Source: Chitinophagaceae bacterium (GTDB lineage: Bacteria > Bacteroidota > Bacteroidia > Chitinophagales > Chitinophagaceae). From it: a DNA stretch of 7,250 nucleotides. The position numbers and the translations under genes are program-made. Shown here piece after piece: positions 1 to 4,990 of this stretch. The notes beneath the pieces were generated by a model that saw only the letters and a list, made by a program, of their open reading frames with translations, was not told where the DNA came from and ran no database searches. The stretch lies in assembly GCA_003136915.1 (NCBI GenBank), contig PLEB01000300.1, positions 1 through 7,250 of the forward strand. Reading direction: 5' to 3'. Numbering within the stretch: the stretch's first letter is position 1; the number at the start of each line of letters is the position of its first letter.

Positions 1-513
1 AATTTCGACCACACGAAATTCCTGTTTGGCGATGATCAATTGGTTCATATAGTTGGGAAAATAAATAACAAGGCTTATGACGGGCACCTGATTTTCAGGG
101 ACAACGGTACGGCCGATAGCAGCTCCTTTTATTATTTAAATAACGGGGCAAATTTTCTGCTTTTCAATATCGTGAAACGCTGGCGTTTGCTGGCCAATAA
201 AAAACAGACCATTCAGATTGACGGTTTTGGTAAAGCGGGTATCGGTCCGGTGATCCCGCATGTTGAGAATAAATTTTTTGACCAGCCGAAAAATGATCCG
301 CATTTCCAGTTTGGTGGTTGGAATATAGGGGCCGAGGGCGCTATCCGGGCCACTTTCTTCAAATACATTTATCTGGAATATACGAACAAGCTGGATTATG
401 CCCGGTACTCGGGGCTAAAGATTTATGAGGGAACTGCCAGACAAGCATTCGGCACCTATGAAATGATGCTTAATCTTGGACTTAGTTTTCCCGTAGGAAA
501 GAGAATAAATTAA
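1..513 (+). CDS. Unrecognised protein, probable outer-membrane beta-barrel (C-terminal part)
   Basis: The frame is open from the first base of the window, so the gene starts upstream and only the last 170 residues are seen. A TTG at 40 is in frame but is internal, because coding sequence continues before it. The visible part has no catalytic motif I recognise. It shows short alternating hydrophobic/aromatic segments separated by polar turns (for example around FKYIYLEY at residues 120-127) and ends in LNLGLSFPVGKRIN, like the closing strands of small Bacteroidota outer-membrane barrels. Glycine, asparagine and tyrosine are frequent and cysteine is absent, which fits an exported barrel. The signal peptide and N-terminal domain, if any, are outside the window. 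It converges on the minus-strand LOG-type gene with only 6 bases between the stop codons. The barrel assignment is inference from composition and strand pattern; that this is a real coding region is much surer. Confidence 0.7.
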   Translation, partial: NFDHTKFLFGDDQLVHIVGKINNKAYDGHLIFRDNGTADSSSFYYLNNGANFLLFNIVKRWRLLANKKQTIQIDGFGKAGIGPVIPHVENKFFDQPKNDPHFQFGGWNIGAEGAIRATFFKYIYLEYTNKLDYARYSGLKIYEGTARQAFGTYEMMLNLGLSFPVGKRIN

Positions 514-519
514 CCGATA

Positions 520-1257
520 TTATTTCTCCAGTAGCCACCAATATGGCTTTCGCTTTTTTTCAATTTCGTAATTTTTAGAGAGATAACTATTGATGTGGGC
601 CATAGCTTCGTCAATATTATCCGTAAACTTAACCAGGCTAAGATCTTCTTCAGAAATAGTTCCTTCCCTTTTCATCATTTCAATGGTATCCATGAGCGGC
701 CGGTAAAATTCGATACCAAATAATACCATCGGAAACTGGGTGATGGACTTGGTTTGAATGAGCGTGAGTGTGCTGAAAAATTCATCCATAGTGCCGAAAC
801 CTCCGGGCATTACAATAAAGGCGTAGGAATATTTAAGCATCATTCCTTTGCGGATAAAAAAATAGTCAAACGTAATACTTTTGTGCATGTACCGGTTGGG
901 CAGTTGTTCAAACGGCAGCCGGATATTGCAACCCACAGAAGCACCGCCATGCTCAAAAGCCCCGCGGTTAGCGGCTTCCATGATTCCCGGCCCACCCCCT
1001 GTCATTACCGTAAACCCAATACCCGCAATTCTTTTCCCGAATTCCCGCGCAGCAGCATAATGAGGATTATCCTCTTTAAACCTTGCCGAACCAAAAACCG
1101 TAATACAGGGTCCCACAAAATACAGGGACCGGTTTCCCTTAATGATTTGCCAAAAAACCTTAAAAGCAAACCTGAGTTCAAATCGCCTGCTTTGCGGGCC
1201 TTCGAGGTATAGAGGCTGTTTGGAAGAAATAACAGGCTGGTCTTCAGTTATGGCCAT
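520..1257 (-). CDS. LOG-family (TIGR00730-type) nucleotide phosphoribohydrolase-like protein
   Basis: A complete 245-residue protein of the Rossmann-fold family often mislabelled 'lysine decarboxylase'. Family members that have been tested release the base from nucleoside 5'-monophosphates (the plant and bacterial LOG enzymes act on cytokinin ribotides; PpnN acts on purine monophosphates). The sequence shows the glycine-rich phosphate-binding motif GGGPGIMEAANRGA at residues 87-100, an arginine in FIRKGMM (R136) and the signature PGGFGTMDE at 151-159 ending in the expected catalytic-type glutamate. An ITVFGSAR strand at about 52-59 opens the Rossmann fold. The first 45 or so residues before the fold and the KKRKPYWW tail are family-variable. 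ATG at 1255-1257 is the chosen start. It is divergent from xth, with 58 bases between the two ATGs, and convergent with the first gene. The family is clear; the physiological substrate cannot be read from sequence. Confidence 0.93.
   Translation of the reverse strand: MAITEDQPVISSKQPLYLEGPQSRRFELRFAFKVFWQIIKGNRSLYFVGPCITVFGSARFKEDNPHYAAAREFGKRIAGIGFTVMTGGGPGIMEAANRGAFEHGGASVGCNIRLPFEQLPNRYMHKSITFDYFFIRKGMMLKYSYAFIVMPGGFGTMDEFFSTLTLIQTKSITQFPMVLFGIEFYRPLMDTIEMMKREGTISEEDLSLVKFTDNIDEAMAHINSYLSKNYEIEKKRKPYWWLLEK
534..560 (+). terminator. Weak possible terminator for the first gene
   Basis: A 5-bp stem AGCCA/TGGCT (534-538 and 544-548, 5-nt loop) is followed after five bases by seven Ts (554-560), about 20 bases past the stop at 513. 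It lies inside the 3' end of the converging LOG-type gene, where the T run is also explained by lysine codons on the other strand. The stem is short, so it may be chance. Confidence 0.2.
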
Positions 1258-1274
1258 GAACTTTCAATAGTTGA

Positions 1275-1308
1275 CAAAGATTAAATTGCAGGTCGAATTT
1301 AATACAAA
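1275..1308 (-). promoter_or_regulatory. Candidate Bacteroidetes-type promoter for the LOG-type gene
   Basis: On the minus strand TTTG (1305-1308) is followed after 22 bases by AATCTTTG (1275-1282), one mismatch from the Bacteroidetes -7 element TAnnTTTG. Transcription would begin roughly ten bases before the ATG at 1257, giving a very short leader. Position and spacing fit, but the element is imperfect. Confidence 0.35.
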
Positions 1309-1315
1309 TCATCAT

Positions 1316-2092
1316 ATGTCATCCCTTCGCATTGTCAGTTATAATGTTAATGGCATCCGCTCTGCCATGAAAAAAGGATTGGTGGATTGGATAAAAACAA
1401 ATCCTGCAGATATCATCTGTATTCAGGAAACCAAGGCAAGCAAGGACAACGTGGCTCACGAAGAAATTACATGTCTGGGTTACCATGATTATTGGTTCAG
1501 CGCGCAAAAGAAAGGATATAGCGGAGTGGCCGTTTTCACTAAGATACTACCTGATCATGTAGTGTATGGAACCGGTCATCAGGTGAGCGATGAAGAAGGA
1601 AGGGTCGTTCAGATGGACTTTGGCGACATACGTCTGATCAATGCCTATTTCCCTTCGGGAACTTCAGGAGATGAACGGCAGGGGTTTAAATATAAATGGC
1701 TAGATGAATTTTTCATTTACCTCACGGAACTCAAGAAATCACATCCCAAATTAATCCTCTGCGGCGATTACAATATCGCCCACAAAGAAATTGATATTCA
1801 TGATCCGAAAGGAAATAAAAATTCTTCCGGTTTTTTGCCGGCGGAAAGAGCCTGGATGGACTCTTTTCTGAATAGCGGGTGGACCGACAGTTTTCGCAAA
1901 TTAAATCCCGAACCCCACAGGTATAGTTGGTGGAGTCAGCGTTTTCCTACGGTTCGCCTGAATAATAAAGGCTGGAGAATTGACTACATCAATGTCACCA
2001 ATAACCTCGCGGCCAAAATACTGAAAGCGGATATTTATCCTGACGTAAAACAAAGCGACCATTGCCCGGTATACCTCGAGTTGAAAAAATGA
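1316..2092 (+). CDS. xth: Exodeoxyribonuclease III (AP endonuclease, ExoIII/APE1 family)
   Basis: A complete 258-residue enzyme, close to the usual ExoIII length. It cuts DNA 5' of abasic sites and removes 3' blocking groups in base excision repair, in the cytoplasm. All landmark residues of the endonuclease/exonuclease/phosphatase fold are visible: N10 in SYNVNGIR (8-15), the metal-binding E38 in CIQETK (35-40), Y111 in NAYFPSG (109-115), D151 and N153 in CGDYNIA (149-155), D223 in RIDYINV (221-227), and the D248-H249 pair in SDHCPVY (247-253). The frame is open further upstream to a TTG at 1271, but ATG at 1316 puts MSSLRIVSYNVNG at the N-terminus, as in the family, so I chose it. It is divergent from the LOG-type gene. 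I find no good TAnnTTTG element in the 58-bp intergenic region for this strand. No residue is missing, so it should be active. Confidence 0.96.
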   Translation: MSSLRIVSYNVNGIRSAMKKGLVDWIKTNPADIICIQETKASKDNVAHEEITCLGYHDYWFSAQKKGYSGVAVFTKILPDHVVYGTGHQVSDEEGRVVQMDFGDIRLINAYFPSGTSGDERQGFKYKWLDEFFIYLTELKKSHPKLILCGDYNIAHKEIDIHDPKGNKNSSGFLPAERAWMDSFLNSGWTDSFRKLNPEPHRYSWWSQRFPTVRLNNKGWRIDYINVTNNLAAKILKADIYPDVKQSDHCPVYLELKK

Positions 2093-2206
2093 ATTCCATA
2101 GTGTTATTTTTTGGTTGTTGGCAAGGAACGAATGCCTGTTCCAATGAGCATTGAAGACGATTCGTCCTGTGCAATAATTGTGGAAAATAATGAACAATGG
2201 AGTTCC

Positions 2207-2243
2207 GGGAGGTAAAAATAGCTTACCTTCCCTTACATTTTTT
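2207..2243 (+). terminator. Probable intrinsic terminator downstream of xth
   Basis: GGGAGGTAA (2207-2215) pairs with TTACC-T-TCCC (2223-2232) with a single-base bulge and a 7-nt loop, followed a few bases later by six Ts (2238-2243). It lies 115 bases after the xth stop, so it ends either a long xth 3' untranslated region or a separate small transcript. Confidence 0.55.
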
Positions 2244-2287
2244 ATTCGCGAAGATTTTTCTTTGGAATTTTAGAATCCCCTGTGGGC

Positions 2288-2355
2288 AAGGATTTCAGGG
2301 CTATGCGCTCGATATCAGAAAAAAAATGCGTCTTTTAACAAACCCTGAAACCCTT
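2288..2355. repeat. 13-bp imperfect inverted repeat upstream of the HU promoter
   Basis: AAGGATTTCAGGG (2288-2300) is complementary to CCCTGAAACCCTT (2343-2355) at 12 of 13 positions; the intervening 42 bases are AT-rich and include eight As (2319-2326 region). The right arm ends 43 bases before the TTTG of the HU promoter. It could be a binding site or a structured leader of another transcript; no function is shown. Confidence 0.5.
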
Positions 2356-2398
2356 ATCCGTCCTGAATTTTATACGTTTTCTATATTTTCAAAAAAGT

Positions 2399-2428
2399 TT
2401 TGCCTGATTTAAAAAGCAGGTATATTTG
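2399..2428 (+). promoter_or_regulatory. Bacteroidetes sigma-type promoter for HU
   Basis: TTTG (2399-2402), an 18-base spacer and TATATTTG (2421-2428) match the Bacteroidetes -33/-7 consensus (TTTG and TAnnTTTG) exactly. Transcription should start around 2433-2436, leaving an AT-rich leader of about 15 bases before the HU ATG at 2451. This is the clearest promoter in the window and the best sequence evidence for the phylum. Confidence 0.8.
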
Positions 2429-2450
2429 TCGCGTATAAAAAATTTACACT

Positions 2451-2720
2451 ATGAACAAAGCTGAATTAATTGCAAAGATTTCCGATGATGCAGGCATTAC
2501 GAAAACACAAGCCAATGAATCCCTCGATTCATTTGTTGAGGCGGTAGCAAAAACATTGAAAGGCGGTGGAAAAGTAACACTCGTAGGATTTGGGACATTT
2601 TCTGTTTCGAAAAGAGCTGCCCGTAATGGGCGCAATCCACAGACAGGCGCTGTCATAAAGATCAAAGCGAAAAAAGTCGCAAAATTCAAGGCTGGTAAGG
2701 AATTGTCGGCTAAATTATAA
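2451..2720 (+). CDS. hup: DNA-binding protein HU (HU/IHF family)
   Basis: A complete 89-residue histone-like protein, about the standard length for HU (90). It binds DNA without strict sequence specificity as a dimer and bends it, helping nucleoid compaction, replication, repair and recombination. The N-terminal helical part MNKAELIAKISDDAGITK (1-18) is typical. The family signature runs from GFGTFSVSKRAARNGRNPQ (46-64) into the tip of the DNA-binding arm, with the intercalating proline at P63 in RNPQTG. The C-terminal strand and helix (68-89, IKIKAKKVAKFKAGKELSAKL) complete the fold. It has its own strong promoter (2399-2428) and is followed by a strong hairpin terminator, so it is mainly a single-gene transcript; the THX gene lies about 100 bases downstream on the same strand. 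HU rather than IHF is favoured by length and by the plain arm sequence. Confidence 0.96.
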   Translation: MNKAELIAKISDDAGITKTQANESLDSFVEAVAKTLKGGGKVTLVGFGTFSVSKRAARNGRNPQTGAVIKIKAKKVAKFKAGKELSAKL

Positions 2721-2743
2721 TGCTGCTGGTAGTCTATGCATCT

Positions 2744-2792
2744 AAAGCTCTGGGCATTTACTTTTTGTCAAATGACCGGAGCTTTGTATTTT
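2744..2792 (+). terminator. Strong intrinsic terminator after HU
   Basis: AAAGCTC (2744-2750) pairs with GAGCTTT (2779-2785). The stem continues inward through a T-G wobble, two G-C pairs, one G/A mismatch and CATTT/AAATG (2755-2759 with 2770-2774), making a stem of about 16 positions with a 10-nt loop. The 3' side runs into GTATTTT (2786-2792). It separates HU from the THX gene. Confidence 0.75.
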
Positions 2793-2821
2793 CCGTGTGC
2801 TCACAATTATAAAATCATCGT

Positions 2822-2926
2822 ATGGGTAAAGGAGACAAAAAAACAAAAAAGGGTAAAATTTTCATGGGCTCTTTTGGAAAGAGCAGGCCGAGGAAAGTGA
2901 AGCAAGTTGGCAAGAAGAAGACGTAG
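2822..2926 (+). CDS. 30S ribosomal protein THX (bTHX), 34 residues
   Basis: A very short, lysine-rich gene easily missed by length cut-offs. ATG at 2822 opens MGKGDKKTKKGKIF (residues 1-14), then GSFGKSRPRK (16-25) and a KKKT end, stopping at TAG 2924-2926. This matches the small ribosomal protein THX, first known from the Thermus 30S subunit, where it sits in a pocket at the top of the head and stabilises 16S rRNA. Homologues of similar size occur in Bacteroidota. Features seen are the MGKGD start, the G-K-I-[FW] core, the S/T-[FY]-G turn and the R-P-R-K motif; net charge is strongly positive. It follows HU on the same strand behind a terminator. A weak upstream TTTG (2783-2786) and TATA (2806-2812 region) could be its promoter, or it could be made by readthrough. 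Assignment is from motif recognition. Confidence 0.88.
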   Translation: MGKGDKKTKKGKIFMGSFGKSRPRKVKQVGKKKT

Positions 2927-2947
2927 AGGAGTTCGTCTGTTTCAATC

Positions 2948-3033
2948 GTTGATGGTATATGGTGGATGGTTGATGGATTTTATGTGTGAATTTACAACTG
3001 AGATCCATCCACCATCCACCATATACCATTAAC
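2948..3033. repeat. Foldback element with 7-nt tandem arms between THX and pdxH
   Basis: The left arm (2948-2978) and right arm (3003-3033) are 31 bases each and complementary at 29 positions, including a 19-bp uninterrupted core (2952-2970 with 3011-3029); the loop is 24 bases. Each arm reads as four 7-nt units plus GAT: left GTTGATG, GTATATG, GTGGATG, GTTGATG; right (reverse strand) GTTAATG, GTATATG, GTGGATG, GTGGATG. It lies between converging THX and pdxH and could act as a two-way transcription or RNA-decay barrier, although neither side has a clear T run. Confidence 0.85.
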
Positions 3034-3049
3034 TGCTCCTTAAGGAGCA
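3034..3049. repeat. 16-bp perfect palindrome over the pdxH stop codon
   Basis: TGCTCCTTAAGGAGCA is its own reverse complement and contains the pdxH TAA stop (3040-3042 on the minus strand). It begins at the base directly after the right arm of the foldback element at 2948-3033. With no loop it is more like a protein site or chance than an RNA hairpin. Confidence 0.6.
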
Positions 3050-3681
3050 AGTCTCTCCACCACCCACTTTCCATCATCCTGAACTGTGTACAACAAGCGG
3101 TCGTGAAGACGGTTGGGTCTGCCTTGCCAGAATTCAATAGTCACCGGTCTCACCAGGTATCCGCCCCAATGCGGTGGACGCGGGATTTCGGAATTTCCAT
3201 ATTTTTCTTCAAGGGCAGCAGCTTTGTCAGTTAACCATTTGCCGCTTTCTATTACTTCACTTTGCGGGGATACCCATGCGCCGATGCGGCTTCCGGCGGG
3301 GCGTGTTTTGAAATAAGCATCGCTGTCTTTTTCGCTGAGTTTTTCTACAAGCCCGGTGATCCTGACCTGGCGTTCCAGGACCTTCCAGAAAAAAACCATG
3401 CAGGCACGGGGATTTTCCTCTAACTGCTGACCCTTAAAACTTTTGTAATTCGTGAAGAAGTGAAATCCTTTCACGTGATATCCCTTGAGCAGGACAATAC
3501 GGGCAGAAGGAAGTCCGTCGGCAGATGCTGTTGCCAAAGTCATGGCATTCACATCCTCAATTTCACTTCTGAGTGCCTCTTTCCACCACATATCAAATTG
3601 TTGCATGGCATCTTCATGCGCATTTTCTTCACTGAGTCTGCTTGACCCATACTCCTTCCTGATCATGTCAATGGAATTCAT
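3040..3681 (-). CDS. pdxH: Pyridoxamine/pyridoxine 5'-phosphate oxidase
   Basis: A complete 213-residue FMN enzyme, the usual PdxH length. It oxidises pyridoxamine 5'-phosphate or pyridoxine 5'-phosphate to pyridoxal 5'-phosphate with oxygen, the last step of vitamin B6 cofactor synthesis and salvage, as a cytoplasmic dimer. Seen in order: the N-terminal MIRKEYG and QQFDMWWKEA segments (6-36), the FMN-binding RIVLLKG (61-67), FFTNYKSFKG (75-84) and ERQVRITG (103-110), then SRIGAWVSPQS (131-141), and the C-terminal signature PHWGGYLVRP...EFWQG...RLHDR (170-195) ending in WVVERLAP. ATG at 3679-3681 was chosen because MNSIDMIRKEYG matches family N-termini. An in-frame ATG at 3745-3747 would add 22 residues (MDGLLTKATNFYFLLFNFYF...) encoded entirely by the upstream repeat. 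It follows the coiled-coil gene, separated by a foldback element that ends four bases before the start codon. Confidence 0.95.
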   Translation of the reverse strand: MNSIDMIRKEYGSSRLSEENAHEDAMQQFDMWWKEALRSEIEDVNAMTLATASADGLPSARIVLLKGYHVKGFHFFTNYKSFKGQQLEENPRACMVFFWKVLERQVRITGLVEKLSEKDSDAYFKTRPAGSRIGAWVSPQSEVIESGKWLTDKAAALEEKYGNSEIPRPPHWGGYLVRPVTIEFWQGRPNRLHDRLLYTVQDDGKWVVERLAP

Positions 3682-3685
3682 CTGG

Positions 3686-3786
3686 TAAAAGTAAAAATTA
3701 AAAAGTAAAAAGTAAAAATTGGTTGCCTTAGTCAATAGGCCATCCATTTTTACTTTTTACTTTTTAATTTTTAATTTTTACTTTTA
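3686..3786. repeat. AT-rich foldback element of TAAAAA[G/T] heptamers upstream of pdxH
   Basis: The left arm (3686-3722) reads TAAAAG, TAAAAAT, TAAAAAG, TAAAAAG, TAAAAAT, TGG. The right arm (3744-3786), on the other strand, reads TAAAAG, TAAAAAT, TAAAAAT, TAAAAAG, TAAAAAG, TAAAAAT, GG. The arms are thus mirror copies differing by one heptamer unit. The 21-base spacer has a further GCC/GGC pair (3725-3727 with 3738-3740). The right arm contains the stop codon of the coiled-coil gene (3784-3786) and the left arm ends four bases before the pdxH ATG. Confidence 0.88.
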
Positions 3787-4773
3787 AATAATCGGCTCTT
3801 CCGGAGGAGGCTTCTTATCCGGATACGAGCGGGAAAGAATGGCTTCCATTTCACTGATCCGGCGCAACTGGCTCTCCATTTTCTTGTGTTGCTCGGTTGC
3901 GTCCTGGAGGTCGCGGTTCAGCTCTTCGAGGAACATTGTTTTTTTCTGGTATTGCTGACGTTGAAAATTCGCCTCCTTGAGCTTGTCTTCCGTATCTGCC
4001 AGGATGCGGCTCAGACGCTGGTTTTCGTCGAAGAGTGCCATTTGTTTTCCTTTCACTTCATCAAATTCCCGGGTAATCTTGAAATAAGATTCCTGCAACT
4101 GTTCATATTCAATTCTTTTGCTGTGCGGCTGGTCGAGATAATTTTCCAGCTTTCGAAGCTTTTCCTGCATCATGGAAAAATCCGTAAATGCTTTATCCAT
4201 CCGCTCATTCATTTCCAGAACAAGCCGCTGCTCCTGCAGGATGCGGTGAATCTCAGCGTCTTTTTCAGAAAGCTGCCTGTTGAGTGAAGATACCTGTTCA
4301 TTCAGCGCAAATTGTTGCTGCTGAAGATCCTGGAATTTCTTTTCGGATTCTTTCAGCATCTGAATCTGTTGCAATAACCTGTTGACATGCTGGTTGTGCT
4401 GAACGAGATTCTCTTGTGCAAATTTCAGTTGACTCAGATAGTCGTCGGATGAAGTGGGTGGCCTGACCAGGGCCTCGGTTTTGATATATTTTTCCTCAAG
4501 ATCCTTTAGCTGGGACCGAAGTTCATCCGTTTCCAATTCAAGAATTTTTTCATTCTCCTCCGATTCCACCAGGCGGTCCCGTAGTTGTTGCATGGTCCTT
4601 TCCTGGACCTCCATATCGTTGTAATACTTGAGCTTCCAATTATCATTCTCGTTAATTCCATCCTCTTCAGGTCCCTGAATCTTTATTGAGCCCCTTGCCT
4701 TCCAGAAATAGTGCAGGGTGAAGCCGAGAACGAGTGCTCCCAATAGAAAAATGATGATTTCGGGCAATCTCAT
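3784..4773 (-). CDS. Membrane-anchored coiled-coil protein, function unknown
   Basis: I do not recognise a characterised family. The 329-residue protein begins MRLPEIIIFLLGALVLGFTL (1-20), one uncharged transmembrane segment followed by HYFWKARGS, a typical N-terminal anchor with the rest in the cytoplasm by the positive-inside rule. Residues from about 50 to 310 are almost wholly helical and rich in E, Q, K, L and R with heptad-like hydrophobic spacing, so a long coiled coil is predicted, broken near VRPPTSSDD (103-111) and YLDQPHSKR (212-220). The tail is proline-rich (KKPPPEEPII). It resembles scaffold or division-associated filamentous proteins in shape only. ATG at 4773 is preferred; ATG at 4812 would add MKTLPLILGYTLT, and a TTG at 4833 also keeps the frame open. 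It lies after pyrH and before pdxH on the same strand. Its stop codon is inside the AT-rich foldback element. Confidence 0.8.
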   Translation of the reverse strand: MRLPEIIIFLLGALVLGFTLHYFWKARGSIKIQGPEEDGINENDNWKLKYYNDMEVQERTMQQLRDRLVESEENEKILELETDELRSQLKDLEEKYIKTEALVRPPTSSDDYLSQLKFAQENLVQHNQHVNRLLQQIQMLKESEKKFQDLQQQQFALNEQVSSLNRQLSEKDAEIHRILQEQRLVLEMNERMDKAFTDFSMMQEKLRKLENYLDQPHSKRIEYEQLQESYFKITREFDEVKGKQMALFDENQRLSRILADTEDKLKEANFQRQQYQKKTMFLEELNRDLQDATEQHKKMESQLRRISEMEAILSRSYPDKKPPPEEPII

Positions 4774-4905
4774 GGTTAAAGTATAACCAAGTATCAGGGG
4801 TAATGTCTTCATAAAGTTCGGGGTCCGATGCAATAATTTTCCCGAGGATCTGGGTTAATGCTTTTGATGGGATATGGGACTAAAGGGAAGGAGGAAAATC
4901 GTAAA

Positions 4906-4950
4906 TTATGCAGATTTTCACCTGTACAAAATAGGAATATCCCTGCATAA
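4906..4950. repeat. 8-bp inverted repeat in the pyrH/coiled-coil intergenic region
   Basis: TTATGCAG (4906-4913) and CTGCATAA (4943-4950) are exact reverse complements with 29 bases between. On the minus strand the element lies 41 bases after the pyrH stop and is followed by a modest T-rich stretch, so it may be a weak terminator. A near-consensus promoter for the next gene also overlaps it: TTG at 4954-4956, then TATTTTG at 4927-4933, one base short of TAnnTTTG. Confidence 0.35.
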
Positions 4951-4990
4951 ATACAAGTTGGGCTTGAATTTAAAGTAGAAATACGCATTT

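Larger units (their letters stand above)
2093..2450. other. 358-bp intergenic stretch between xth and HU
   Basis: I find no convincing protein gene here. The first half (2093-2243) holds several short inverted repeats: GGAAC/GTTCC at 2125-2142, CAATG/CATTG at 2142-2153 and GACGA/TCGTC at 2156-2166. It ends in a terminator-like hairpin. The second half holds a 13-bp imperfect inverted repeat (2288-2355) and the HU promoter (2399-2428). An open frame of 71 codons from 2197 to 2412 runs through both the terminator and the promoter and has no recognisable protein character. Confidence 0.6.

Noticed and set aside
754..1212. 152-codon open frame antisense to the LOG-type gene
   Set aside because: The opposite strand encodes a clear family with intact motifs. 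The antisense translation is rich in H, R, K and P with no recognisable feature.
1271..1315. TTG start 15 codons upstream of the xth ATG
   Set aside because: The extension is not part of ExoIII proteins and overlaps the divergent promoter region; ATG at 1316 gives the family N-terminus.
2197..2412. 71-codon open frame on the plus strand between xth and HU
   Set aside because: It runs through a terminator hairpin and the HU promoter, has no domain-like composition and no initiation context, and ends inside the promoter spacer.
2862..3137. 91-codon minus-strand frame across the foldback element between THX and pdxH
   Set aside because: It is a reading of the pdxH 3' end in another frame continued through the repeat, antisense to THX; no protein features.
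3682..3747. 22-residue N-terminal extension of PdxH as the annotated start
   Set aside because: It is encoded by the AT-rich repeat, whose translation FYFLLFNFYFY is a by-product of its heptamers. The family begins near MNSIDMIRKEYG.
2948..3786. pdxH as cargo of a mobile element bounded by inverted repeats
   Set aside because: The two flanking foldback elements have unrelated sequences, there is no transposase and no target duplication is visible. Each is an independent hairpin-type repeat.
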